Source: Subdoligranulum variabile
GTDB lineage: Bacteria > Bacillota > Clostridia > Oscillospirales > Ruminococcaceae
Length of the DNA stretch: 64,000 nt
Assembly (NCBI GenBank): GCA_004552305.1
Contig: SFOX01000025.1
Coordinates: 1-64,000 of the forward strand
Direction: 5' to 3'
Below are positions 25,313-33,793 of this stretch, piece by piece. Every line of letters starts with the position of its first letter. The stretch's first letter is position 1. Below the pieces are notes generated by a model, which saw only the letters and a list, made by a program, of their open reading frames with translations, was not told the DNA's origin and made no database searches. The position numbers and the translations under genes were made by a program.

Positions 25313-26596
25313 TTAGTACAGGTAGTCGAACTCGTACTCGCCGATGTGGATGGTGTCCTCCTCCTCGACGCCCTGCGCGACCAGCTCGTCCAGAATGCCG
25401 GAATCGCCCAGCTGGGTCTGGAAGTATTGCAGGCTCTCGTAGTCCTCGACGTTGGTGCCGGCGAGGATGCGCTCCAGCCAGGGGGCGTCCACATCGAAGT
25501 CGTGGTCGCCCAGACGGGTGACGGTGAAGGGGCGCTGACCCTCGGCGGATTTGTCGGGGCGCTTGTACTCTGCCTCGTAGACCTTGACGGGGGGCAGCTC
25601 CTTCAGGCGGGCGTAGACGATGGCGGGCAGGTTGTCGATGCCCTGCCGCGTCGCGGCGGAGATGGGCATAAAGGTGTAGCCCTTTTCCTCGACATACGCC
25701 TGGAAGTCTGCGATCTGCTCCTCGGTGGCGATGTCGCACTTGTTGCCCAGCACGATCTGCGGGCGCTGCGCCAGCTCGGCGCTGAAGCCGACCAGCTCGT
25801 GGTTGATCTGCTCAAAGTCCTGCTTGGGGTCGCGCCCCTCGCAGCCGGAAACATCCACAACGTGCAGCAGCAGGCGGCAGCGCTCGACATGGCGCAGGAA
25901 GGCATGACCCAGACCCACGCCCTCGGCGGCGCCCTCGATCAGACCGGGGATGTCGGCGCAGACAAAGCTCTGCTCGGGACCGACGCGCACCACGCCCAGC
26001 ACGGGGGTCAGGGTGGTGAAGTGGTAGTTGGCGATTTTGGGTTTGGCGGCGCTGATCATACTGATCAGCGTCGATTTGCCCACATTGGGGAAGCCGATCA
26101 GCCCCACGTCCGCAATGACCTTCAGCTCCATTTTAAGCTGAAATTCCTCGCCGGGCAAGCCAGGCTTGGCGAACTTGGGGATCTGGCGGGTGGGGGTGGC
26201 AAAGTGGCTGTTGCCCCAGCCGCCGCGCCCGCCCTTGGCAACGGTGACCGGCTCGCTGCCGGAGAGGTCCGCCATCACAAGACCGGAGTCGGCTTCCTTC
26301 AGCACTGTGCCGCGGGGTACGCGGATGACAAGGTCGTCACCGTCGGCGCCGGTCTGGCGCTTAGCACGCCCGTTTTCGCCGTCTTGGGCGGCGTACTTGC
26401 GCTTGTAGCGGAAGTCCATCAGAGTGGAAAGGTTGTCGTCCGCCACAAAGATGATATCGCCGCCGCGACCGCCGTCACCGCCGTCGGGACCGCCCGCCGC
26501 GACGAATTTTTCGCGGTGGAAGGTCACCACACCGTCGCCGCCCTTGCCGGCGCGTACTGAGATGGTAGCAGTATCAATAAAATTGCTGGTAGCCAT
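25313..26596 (-). CDS. obg: GTPase Obg/CgtA
   Basis: A 427-aa protein with the glycine-rich Obg fold (about 1-160), a GTPase domain (P-loop GFPNVGKST, DIPGLIEGA, NKCD) and a C-terminal OCT domain (about 345-427). Obg acts in 50S assembly and the stringent and sporulation checkpoints. The position after rplU-rpmA is the conserved order. The OCT domain is present, as in many Firmicutes. Confidence 0.97.
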   Translation of the reverse strand: MATSNFIDTATISVRAGKGGDGVVTFHREKFVAAGGPDGGDGGRGGDIIFVADDNLSTLMDFRYKRKYAAQDGENGRAKRQTGADGDDLVIRVPRGTVLKEADSGLVMADLSGSEPVTVAKGGRGGWGNSHFATPTRQIPKFAKPGLPGEEFQLKMELKVIADVGLIGFPNVGKSTLISMISAAKPKIANYHFTTLTPVLGVVRVGPEQSFVCADIPGLIEGAAEGVGLGHAFLRHVERCRLLLHVVDVSGCEGRDPKQDFEQINHELVGFSAELAQRPQIVLGNKCDIATEEQIADFQAYVEEKGYTFMPISAATRQGIDNLPAIVYARLKELPPVKVYEAEYKRPDKSAEGQRPFTVTRLGDHDFDVDAPWLERILAGTNVEDYESLQYFQTQLGDSGILDELVAQGVEEEDTIHIGEYEFDYLY

Positions 26597-26622
26597 AGTT
26601 TATTACCTCGTTGCAAAAAGAA

Positions 26623-26649
26623 ACGGGCAGGTCATACCGACCCGCCCGT
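26623..26649 (-). terminator. Terminator or attenuator between rpmA and obg
   Basis: An 11-bp stem (26623-26633 with 26639-26649; one G-U on the minus strand) is followed by TTCTTTTT on the minus strand. It would reduce obg transcription relative to the two ribosomal genes. Confidence 0.75.
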
Positions 26650-26657
26650 CTTGGTTT

Positions 26658-26909
26658 TTACTGCTTGACCGTGCAGCGCTTGCGGTCGCGGCCCATGCGC
26701 TCGAAGTGAACGCGACCATCGACGAGAGCAAACAGCGTGTCATCGCTGCCGATGCCCACGCCCTCACCCGGATGGATGTGGGTGCCGCGCTGACGAACCA
26801 GGATGTTGCCGGCCAGAACAAACTGACCGTCGCCGCGCTTTACGCCCAGACGCTTGGACTCAGAATCACGGCCGTTCTTGGTAGAACCTACGCCTTTTTT
26901 ATGTGCCAT
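26658..26909 (-). CDS. rpmA: 50S ribosomal protein L27 without N-terminal extension
   Basis: An 83-aa L27 beginning MAHKKGVGSTKNGRDS. Most Firmicutes L27 carry a short leader ending in a Phe-rich site that the protease Prp removes, and prp lies between rplU and rpmA. Here the protein starts directly at the mature A-H-K-K sequence, as in Proteobacteria, and only 14 bases separate it from rplU, leaving no room for prp. The core is otherwise normal. Confidence 0.97.
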   Translation of the reverse strand: MAHKKGVGSTKNGRDSESKRLGVKRGDGQFVLAGNILVRQRGTHIHPGEGVGIGSDDTLFALVDGRVHFERMGRDRKRCTVKQ

Positions 26910-26923
26910 TGTGTTTTACCTCC

Positions 26924-27235
26924 TTAGCCGTTGATCGCGGTGATTTCCACCTTGGTGTAGGGCTGACGATGACCCTTGCGGACCATGCTGCCCTTCTTGG
27001 GACGGTAGGTCAGGATGTTGAGCTTCTTGCCCTTGCCGGTCTTGACGACCTTGGCAACAACGCTAGCGCCCTCAACGACGGGAGCGCCAACCTTGACAGC
27101 GCCCTCCTCGCCAACAGCCAGAACCTGATCGAAGGTGACTTCGGTATCAGCCTCGGCGTTCAGCTTCTCGACATAAACGACGTCGCCGACCTTAACGCTG
27201 TACTGCTTGCCACCGGTTTTGATAACTGCGTACAT
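26924..27235 (-). CDS. rplU: 50S ribosomal protein L21
   Basis: A 103-aa L21 (MYAVIKTGGKQYSV at the start, RPKKGSMVRKGHRQPYT near the end). The ATG at 27235 is the family start; a longer frame to 27334 is leader. It heads the rplU-rpmA(-obg-mrnC) group. The leader (27236-27318) holds a small TGCGG/CCGCA hairpin and may be an L21-type autoregulatory leader, unproven. Confidence 0.97.
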   Translation of the reverse strand: MYAVIKTGGKQYSVKVGDVVYVEKLNAEADTEVTFDQVLAVGEEGAVKVGAPVVEGASVVAKVVKTGKGKKLNILTYRPKKGSMVRKGHRQPYTKVEITAING

Positions 27236-27324
27236 AGGAAAACCTCTTTCAAAAAGTCTCGCTGGACAATAGGGCGTTGCGGCAAAACCGCACACTTCCA
27301 GAGCCCATACCAAGCGGCTTATAT

Positions 27325-27353
27325 AGCTTACCACACAAATTGCGCTTTGTCAA
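27325..27353 (-). promoter_or_regulatory. Promoter of rplU-rpmA
   Basis: TTGACA (27348-27353) and TAAGCT (27325-27330) on the minus strand with 17 bases between. Confidence 0.7.
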
Positions 27354-27379
27354 GCGCATTTTGCACGGCAAGACAAAGT

Positions 27380-27571
27380 TTTGAGCTTGTCGGGGCACCC
27401 GACAAGCTCAAAGAAGGGGTTCGTCGCAGTGTGGCTGCGCCACGCTCCTGCACCCCTCCTTTGGATTCACCCTATCGCCAAAAATCACGTTCTCATTCCT
27501 GACGGCGACTCGAACGCGATTTTTGACTCTAGCGGTATTTTCATCGTCGGCACATGTCCGCCGATGAAAAT
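27380..27571. repeat. Structured non-coding block with three strong hairpins
   Basis: In the gap between folD and the rplU promoter there is a perfect 15-bp stem with a 3-base loop (27380-27394 with 27398-27412), a 14-bp stem with one mismatch (27479-27492 with 27512-27525) and a 10-bp stem ATTTTCATCG/CGATGAAAAT (27537-27571). None is followed by a proper T-run on either strand and no gene is present. It may be a decayed mobile element or a transcribed structured RNA; I do not recognise it. Confidence 0.6.
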
Positions 27572-27613
27572 GGATTGAAAATTTGCTTTTTTGACAGGCT
27601 GCAAAGTTTTTCT

Positions 27614-28465
27614 TTATGTTAAACCATTTTGACGGGCAGCCGCCTGCACGGTGTTGAGCATAAGCATAGCGCGGGTCATAGGACCTACGCCGCCGGGCAC
27701 CGGGGTGATAAAGGCGGCTTTTTCGGCAGCGGCGGCAAAATCCACATCGCCGTGCAGCTTGCCATCGGCACCGCGGTTGATGCCCACATCAATGACGACG
27801 GCGCCCGGCTTGACCATATCGCCGGTCACAAAGCCCGCACGCCCCACGGCAGCCACCAGAATATCGGCGGCGGCGCAGATTTCCCTGAGGTTTTTCGTCT
27901 TGGAGTGGCAGATGGTAACGGTGGCGTTTTTCTCCAGCAGCAGCATGGCGGCAGGCTTGCCCACAATGTTGCTGCGCCCGATGACCACGGCATTTTTGCC
28001 GCTGATCTCGGTGCCGGTGGACTCGATCATACGGATGCAGCCCGCCGGGGTGCAGGGCAGATAGCAAGGCTCGCCGATCTGCATACGCCCCACATTGACG
28101 GGCGAAAACCCGTCCACGTCCTTTACGGGCGGGATGGCGTCGATGACCGCCTTTTCGCTGATCTGCGCGGGCAGCGGCAGCTGCACAAGGATGCCGTGTA
28201 CCGACGCATCCGCCGCCAGCGCACGCACCTGCGCCAGCACCTCGTCCTGCGTGGCGGTTTCCGCCATACGGATGCTGCGGCTCTCGATGCCGCACTCGGC
28301 GCAGTCGTTCACCTTGCCGCGCACATACACCTGACTGGCGGGGTTTTCACCCACCAGCACCACGGCCAGGCACGGGACGATGCCTTTTTCGCGCAGCGCC
28401 TGCACCTTTTGGGCGGCCTCCGCCTTGGTGGCAGCTGCCAATGCTTTTCCGTCAATAATTGCCAT
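27614..28465 (-). CDS. folD: Bifunctional methylenetetrahydrofolate dehydrogenase/cyclohydrolase
   Basis: A 283-aa FolD. The catalytic segment VGENPASQVYVRGK (active-site Tyr and Lys), the VVIGRSNIVGKP NADP loop and the C-terminal PGGVGPMT motif are all present. It converts methylene-THF to formyl-THF for purine and formate metabolism. It follows lgt by 21 bases in the M16-M16-lgt-folD group. Confidence 0.97.
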   Translation of the reverse strand: MAIIDGKALAAATKAEAAQKVQALREKGIVPCLAVVLVGENPASQVYVRGKVNDCAECGIESRSIRMAETATQDEVLAQVRALAADASVHGILVQLPLPAQISEKAVIDAIPPVKDVDGFSPVNVGRMQIGEPCYLPCTPAGCIRMIESTGTEISGKNAVVIGRSNIVGKPAAMLLLEKNATVTICHSKTKNLREICAAADILVAAVGRAGFVTGDMVKPGAVVIDVGINRGADGKLHGDVDFAAAAEKAAFITPVPGGVGPMTRAMLMLNTVQAAARQNGLT

Positions 28466-28486
28466 ACACTTTCCCTCTTTCCTCGT

Positions 28487-29524
28487 TTATTCCTCGGGGT
28501 TTTCCAGCTCCTCCACATCGGGAACGGTCAGATCCAGCTCGGCTAAGCGGTCGTTCATCGCCTTGGTAGCCTTGACGAACTCCGCGTGGGAGGCGCTGGC
28601 GAGCAGGGTATCGGGGGCAAAACGCTCGCCCGCCTGCTCCCGCTTTTTGAGGTCGGCTACTGCCAGCGTGACCCACAGCTGACTGCCGCGCGTGCGGTAA
28701 AAGCCGATGCCCAGCAGCACCAGCGACACCAGCACCGTGACGATGGCAAACAGCTGGCTGGCGCGCAGCCCGGTGCTGCCGATGAGCAGCGAATCGGTGC
28801 GCAGCCCCTCGATCCACGAGCGTCCCAGACCATACCACACGGCATAGCTGAGGAAGATCTGCCCGTTAAATTTGCGGTGCTTGATCAGCGCCGCCAGCAT
28901 GGCAAAGCCGACCAGACACCAAAGGCTCTCATATAAAAAGGTGGGATGCACCGGCAGCGCGGGGTCCACGGTGACGCCCGCCTTCAGGGTGACCTGCATG
29001 GATTTCAGATACGCCTCGGTGCCTTCGCTGTACATGCCCCACGGCAGGGTGGTGTTGGTGCCGAAGGCTTCCTGATTGACAAAGTTGCCCCAGCGACCGA
29101 TGCCCTGCCCGATCAAAAAGCCCATGGACGCCAAGTCAAACAGCGGCAGCAGCGGCACCTTGCGCCACTTGGCAGCCAGCCCGCCAAAGACAAATGCGCC
29201 GATGACTGCACCGTAGATGGCAATGCCGCCCTGGCGGATATCGATCATCTCCCAGATACTCTGGTATTCAAAAGGTGCCATAGCAACGTAATAAATGCGC
29301 GCACAGACGATTGCCATCACGGTGCCGACGGCGACAACATCCACCAGACGGTCGGAGTCAATGCCGAAATCCGCCGCCATACGGAAGGCGAACAGCAGCG
29401 CCAGCAGCATACCGGCGGCGATGATGACGCCGTACCAGTAGATATTGAACCCGCCGATGGACAGCGCCACGCGGTTGATGGTAAACTCCCACCCCAAGGC
29501 GGGGAATTGCACATGATAGATCAT
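28487..29524 (-). CDS. lgt: Prolipoprotein diacylglyceryl transferase
   Basis: A 345-aa seven-helix membrane enzyme that adds diacylglycerol to the lipobox Cys of prolipoproteins. The lgt signature GRWGNFVNQEAFG is present, as is the YWYGVIIAAG first-helix motif. The ATG at 29524 has GAGGAGG. A soluble C-terminal extension of about 80 residues (Lys/Glu-rich) follows the last helix and is longer than usual. Confidence 0.95.
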   Translation of the reverse strand: MIYHVQFPALGWEFTINRVALSIGGFNIYWYGVIIAAGMLLALLFAFRMAADFGIDSDRLVDVVAVGTVMAIVCARIYYVAMAPFEYQSIWEMIDIRQGGIAIYGAVIGAFVFGGLAAKWRKVPLLPLFDLASMGFLIGQGIGRWGNFVNQEAFGTNTTLPWGMYSEGTEAYLKSMQVTLKAGVTVDPALPVHPTFLYESLWCLVGFAMLAALIKHRKFNGQIFLSYAVWYGLGRSWIEGLRTDSLLIGSTGLRASQLFAIVTVLVSLVLLGIGFYRTRGSQLWVTLAVADLKKREQAGERFAPDTLLASASHAEFVKATKAMNDRLAELDLTVPDVEELENPEE

Positions 29525-29538
29525 GGGTATTTGCCTCC

Positions 29539-30822
29539 TCAATCCCCGTCCTCGGCGGGGTCGATCTGCACATAGGCGCGGGTTTCCTCCCGCAGGGCGG
29601 TGCGCAGCAGCGCATCGGCGTCCTGCACGGTCAGCGCCGCCAGTGCCTCAATTTCCTCTGCCAGCGTGCGTCCCTTCAGGCAGGCGTCGGCAGCGTCCTC
29701 GGCGGCTTCGTCGGGCTGTTCCATGCTGCCCAGCGTTTCGCCGTACATCTGGTTTTTGACAAGACGGAAAATCTCCGGGTCGATGCCATCGCGGCGCAGG
29801 CGCTCGATTTCCTGCTGCAGCAGCGCGACCACTTGGCGGGGCTGCTCGCTCTCGCCGGTAAAGGCAACGCAGCACGCGCCCGGCGCGGTGACGCAATCCC
29901 CGGAAAAGCCGGGATTTACCAGCGATGTATCGTACAATTTGCGGTAGAACTCCGTCAGCCCGCCGCAAATCAGATCGCTGAGCATCGCCAGCAGCAGCTC
30001 CCGCTTGAGGTCGCCCTTTTCCAGCGGCGGCTCGCGGTAGGCAACGCCGAAGCAGGGGCGGTTGACCGGCATGGTAAAGTGCTGCTCCCTTTGCGGGATG
30101 GCGCCGGTTTCCGCCGGGATATCCCACGCTACAGCGTGGTTTTTACGCGCGCGGTACAGCCCGTTGCGCTTGCAGGCTTCGACCGCCTGCCCCAGCGTAA
30201 TTTTGCCCGCCACCGACAGCACCATATTTTCCGGCGCGTAAAACGCCTTGGCGCAGTCGTACAGCAGCGGCGGGGTGATCTCGGCAATGCTCTGCACGGT
30301 CCCGGCGATGTCCTCCCGCAGGGGGTGGGCGCGGTACAGCCCGCGGAACAGGGCGTTCAGCAGCCGCCAGTCGGGGCTGTCATCGTACATTTTGATTTCC
30401 TGCGCGATGATGCCCTGCTCCTTGGCGATGCTCGCCTTGGTGAACCACGGCTTGCCCACCTGCCCCAGCAAAATGTCCAGATTTTCGTCGATTTTTTCGG
30501 TGGCGGAAAAGACATAGCAGGTGCGGTCATAGCCCGTAAAGGCGTTGGCGGATGCACCGGTCTTGGCGTACAGGGCAAAGGTGTCGCCCGCGGCGGTTTC
30601 GCACATTTTATGCTCCATAAAATGTGCCGTTCCGGCGGGCAGGGTGACCGTGCGCCCGTCCAGCGTAAATTGACGATGCACCGAGCCAAAATCCGCTGCA
30701 TAGAACCCGTGTACCGAGCTGTAGCCCGGCATGGTGCGGCAGATGACGCGCAGCCCGCTGGGCAGCGTGACGCTTTGGCAGCCCACGGCGCTGCTTGCCG
30801 GGTTGGCTGTGTTATTCCTCAT
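29539..30822 (-). CDS. M16-family zinc peptidase (YmfH-like, catalytic)
   Basis: A 427-aa inverzincin. The HFMEH motif (HxxEH) supplies zinc and catalysis. The ATG at 30822 has an AAGGGGA site and overlaps the end of the upstream M16 gene by 11 bases. YmfF/YmfH pairs in Firmicutes form a clam-shell heterodimer in which only one half has the zinc site. Substrate unknown; roles in peptide processing are inferred from the family. Confidence 0.9.
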   Translation of the reverse strand: MRNNTANPASSAVGCQSVTLPSGLRVICRTMPGYSSVHGFYAADFGSVHRQFTLDGRTVTLPAGTAHFMEHKMCETAAGDTFALYAKTGASANAFTGYDRTCYVFSATEKIDENLDILLGQVGKPWFTKASIAKEQGIIAQEIKMYDDSPDWRLLNALFRGLYRAHPLREDIAGTVQSIAEITPPLLYDCAKAFYAPENMVLSVAGKITLGQAVEACKRNGLYRARKNHAVAWDIPAETGAIPQREQHFTMPVNRPCFGVAYREPPLEKGDLKRELLLAMLSDLICGGLTEFYRKLYDTSLVNPGFSGDCVTAPGACCVAFTGESEQPRQVVALLQQEIERLRRDGIDPEIFRLVKNQMYGETLGSMEQPDEAAEDAADACLKGRTLAEEIEALAALTVQDADALLRTALREETRAYVQIDPAEDGD

Positions 30823-32107
30823 CGGGTGTCCCCTTTCCCTCGGTGCCGGGGCGGGCGGTGACCACATACCCCACCGAGTAGCTGTACTGCTCCAGCACGC
30901 GGCGCACCTCGTCGATGGTGACGGCGCTTGTCAGCACCTTGCCGTAGGCGGGCGGATACAGCGGCTCGCCGCGCAGGATCTGCCCGTAGTACCAGCCCTC
31001 CAAGGCGGAAAGGCTGTCCTCCAGCGCGTCCATACCCGAAAGCAGTCCGCTGCGGCAGTCGTCCATTTCCTCCTGCGTGATGGGACCCTTTTTCAGCCCC
31101 TCCCACTCGGCCAGCATCGCCGCCTCCGCCTGCATGACCTTGCCCGGCTCCACGCCGGAGTCGATCATCATAGCGCCCGTGGCGCGGTGCGCCGCCGCGC
31201 CGCAGTAGTAGCACAGCGATTGCTTTTCGCGCACGTTCATAAACAGTCGGCTTGTGGACGCGCCGCCCAGCAGGTTCATCGCCACGCGCAGGGCGCTGAC
31301 GGTGGGTACGTTGTCGGCGCTGCCCGTCGTAAACAGCATACACAGCTTGGCCTGCGTCAGCCCGGGCAGCTTTTCGGTGTAGCGGCGCAGCGGCGTGCGG
31401 GGCATCGCCACCAGCGCGCCCGGCTCCTGCGGGTCGCGCGGCACACCGTCCAGGCGGCGCAGCAGCTTTTCCGCCACGCGCTCGGCATCGGTACCCTGCA
31501 CCATCACGTCGATGCGGGACTGGCGCAGAATGCGGTCATACTCGGCTTTCAGGGCTTCGGGCGTGACGGCGGACAGCTCGTCCGGGTAGCCGCCCAGCTC
31601 AATGCCTGCCGGGGAATCGCCGTAAAATTTGCGCCGCGCCTGCCGCACACAGTACAGCCGCTTGGCGTTCAGCTCCGCCTGCAGGCGGAGGGACTGGGTT
31701 TCGGTTTCGATGCGCACCGCCTCGGCATCAAAGACGCCGTCCACAAGGTACGGCTCAAACACGGTGCCGAAAACGATATCGGCGTAGGCGTCGGTCAAAT
31801 TTTCCCCTGCCAGCGCGTAGGCATCCTTGATGCCGCAGATATCCGCCGACAGCACGCGGTCTATGCCCGCGCCGCTCAGCTCCACGCCCAGATCGGCGCC
31901 GTACAGTCCCGCCAGCTTGCGGGACAGCGCGGTCATATCGGGGCAGGCGGCATAGCCGCGCTCCAGCACTTGGGTCAGCACGGCGTCCAGCGTGGCGGTG
32001 TCGCGCCGCGCGGGGAACCGCAGATGGATGGCGATGCGGCAGCGGTTGAATTTATCGGCTTCCAGCGTGGTGATATGCACGCCGGGTGCCAGTTGTTTGC
32101 GTTCCAA
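30812..32107 (-). CDS. M16-family peptidase, non-catalytic partner (YmfF-like)
   Basis: A 431-aa M16 homologue that lacks HxxEH; the corresponding region reads LTQVLERGYAA. It is probably the structural half of a heterodimer with the next gene. TTG at 32107 is chosen as start because GTGAGGA lies 7 bases upstream. The more upstream TTG (32128) would place its Shine-Dalgarno before the predicted transcription start. Confidence 0.85.
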   Translation of the reverse strand: MERKQLAPGVHITTLEADKFNRCRIAIHLRFPARRDTATLDAVLTQVLERGYAACPDMTALSRKLAGLYGADLGVELSGAGIDRVLSADICGIKDAYALAGENLTDAYADIVFGTVFEPYLVDGVFDAEAVRIETETQSLRLQAELNAKRLYCVRQARRKFYGDSPAGIELGGYPDELSAVTPEALKAEYDRILRQSRIDVMVQGTDAERVAEKLLRRLDGVPRDPQEPGALVAMPRTPLRRYTEKLPGLTQAKLCMLFTTGSADNVPTVSALRVAMNLLGGASTSRLFMNVREKQSLCYYCGAAAHRATGAMMIDSGVEPGKVMQAEAAMLAEWEGLKKGPITQEEMDDCRSGLLSGMDALEDSLSALEGWYYGQILRGEPLYPPAYGKVLTSAVTIDEVRRVLEQYSYSVGYVVTARPGTEGKGTPDEE

Positions 32108-32139
32108 TTGTAAATCCTCACTTAACAATAATCCTTTAT

Positions 32140-32168
32140 ATTATACGCCCATTTTATGAAAAAGTAAA
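32140..32168 (-). promoter_or_regulatory. Promoter of the M16-M16-lgt-folD operon
   Basis: TTTACT (32163-32168) and TATAAT (32140-32145) on the minus strand, 17 bases apart. Confidence 0.8.
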
Positions 32169-32177
32169 TCATAACTT

Positions 32178-32351
32178 GGGCAACACCGCATAATTCTAAG
32201 TGCCGATACGGCGAGCGAGGTGCGGCAGCTGCTAAGCCAAAAGCGCAGGCAATACTTTGTGTATTAGCGAGCATTTTGGCAACGCAGATGCCGTGCCGCA
32301 GCCGCCGGAGCGGTGCTTGAGCCGTAAGGCGGGAATTGTGCGGTGTTGCCC
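32178..32351. mobile_element. 174-bp MITE-like element with 19-bp terminal inverted repeats
   Basis: Left end GGGCAACACCGCATAATTC (32178-32196) and right end (32333-32351) are inverted copies with a single mismatch. Internal GC-rich segments are also partly complementary, so the whole could fold as one long hairpin. It contains no gene, lies between divergent genes, and only one copy is in the window. A target duplication is not obvious. Confidence 0.7.
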
Positions 32352-32392
32352 TTGCAGACTTGCAGCTTGGCGGCAGGTACGGTATAATAGAA

Positions 32393-32398
32393 GGTACA
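32393..32398 (+). promoter_or_regulatory. Possible -10 element of the guanine deaminase gene
   Basis: TATAAT 23 bases before the ATG at 32421. No good -35 is visible upstream, where the MITE-like element ends at 32351, so the insertion may have changed the promoter. Confidence 0.4.
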
Positions 32399-32420
32399 GT
32401 ATGAATCGGAGGTCACTCTT

Positions 32421-33701
32421 ATGAACCGCTTTGCTTTACACGGCACCTTTGTGGACACGCCCACCCCCGATGCGCTGCGGGTGCGCACGGGCTATCTTTT
32501 GTGTGAGGACGGCGTCTGCGCCGGATTTTCGCCCGATGCCCCCGCCGGGGTACCGGTGCGGGACTACGCCGGGCAGCTGATCACGCCGGGTCTTGTCGAC
32601 CTGCACCTGCACGCGCCCCAGTACAGCTACTGCGGCACGGCGATGGACCTGGAGCTGCTGGACTGGCTGCAGCGCTACACCTACCCCGAGGAAGCCCACT
32701 ACGCCGACCCCGGCTATGCCAAACTGGGCTACGGCTATTTTGTGCGCGACTTAAAAGCCAGCGCCACGACCCGCGCCTGCATTTTTGCCACGCTGCACAC
32801 CGACGCCACGCTGGAGCTGATGCACCAGCTGAAGGACGCCGGGCTGGGCGCCTTTGTGGGCAAGCTGGCGATGGATCGCAACAGCCCCGACAGCTACCGT
32901 GAGCCGAGCGCCGCTGCCGGGCTTGCCGAAACGCGCCGCTGGCTGGATGCCTGCCGCGCCGAGGATATGCTGCACAGCGGTGCGGTGCGCCCGATGCTGA
33001 CCCCGCGCTTTACCCCCAGCACGGGCGACGAATATATGGCGGGGCTGGGCAAGCTCGCCGCCGAATACAAGGTCCCCGCGCAGAGCCATCTTTCGGAGAA
33101 TCCGTCTGAGATCGCGTGGGTCGCCGAGCTTTGCCCCGGCACCCGTTTTTACGGCGAAAGCTACAGCCGCCACGGCTTGTTTGGCGGCGATGTTCCCACC
33201 GTGATGGCGCACTGCATTTACAGCGGCGAGGAAGAGCAGGCGTTGATGAAGCGCAACCGCGTGATGATCGCCCACTGCCCCACCAGCAACGAAAACGTGA
33301 TCGCCGGCATTGCCCCCGCCGCGCACTATCTGCGGGGCGGCTGGCGCATCGGCTTGGGCAGCGATGTGGCGGGCGGTCACACGCTGGACCTATTTGCCGT
33401 GATGGCATCCGCCGTGCAGGTCAGCAAGCTGCGCTGGCGCTATGTGGACCAGACCGAGGCCCCGCTGACGATGGTGGAGGCGTTGTACCTTGCCACCGTG
33501 GGCGGCGGCGATTTCTGGCGCGACTACGGCGTGCAGCTGGGCTTGTTTGAGCCGGGCTACGCGCTGGACGCGCTGGTTCTGGACGACAGCACCCTGCGCA
33601 ACCAGCGGGAGTTCACCCCCGCCGAGCGGTTGGAGCGCTACGCCTATCTGGGCAAGGGCAGCCTGACGGCAAAATTTGTGGACGGTCGGCAGATTTTTTG
33701 A
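32421..33701 (+). CDS. guaD: Guanine deaminase / amidohydrolase family protein
   Basis: A 426-aa zinc amidohydrolase. PGLVDLHLHAPQY carries the metal HxH and is typical of guanine deaminase. Further ligands are in SHLSEN, MAHCIYSG and GLGSDVAGG. It converts guanine to xanthine. The NCS2 permease at 56.8 kb could supply purine, though it is not linked. GGAGG lies upstream of the ATG. Other amidohydrolases are possible, but the HAPQY motif favours guanine deaminase. Confidence 0.88.
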   Translation: MNRFALHGTFVDTPTPDALRVRTGYLLCEDGVCAGFSPDAPAGVPVRDYAGQLITPGLVDLHLHAPQYSYCGTAMDLELLDWLQRYTYPEEAHYADPGYAKLGYGYFVRDLKASATTRACIFATLHTDATLELMHQLKDAGLGAFVGKLAMDRNSPDSYREPSAAAGLAETRRWLDACRAEDMLHSGAVRPMLTPRFTPSTGDEYMAGLGKLAAEYKVPAQSHLSENPSEIAWVAELCPGTRFYGESYSRHGLFGGDVPTVMAHCIYSGEEEQALMKRNRVMIAHCPTSNENVIAGIAPAAHYLRGGWRIGLGSDVAGGHTLDLFAVMASAVQVSKLRWRYVDQTEAPLTMVEALYLATVGGGDFWRDYGVQLGLFEPGYALDALVLDDSTLRNQREFTPAERLERYAYLGKGSLTAKFVDGRQIF

Positions 33702-33722
33702 CGACCTCCCTTATAACCAAAC

Positions 33723-33760
33723 GACCCCGGCGACCGAGTTCCTTCTCGGTTGCCGGGGTC
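33723..33760. terminator. Strong hairpin between convergent guaD and lysC
   Basis: A 16-bp stem (33723-33738 with 33745-33760, one G-T) with a 6-base loop. It serves as a likely bidirectional terminator, though T-runs are weak on both sides. Confidence 0.65.
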
Positions 33761-33793
33761 TACCCTTTCCCCTCTATAAAAACCCAGTTACGC

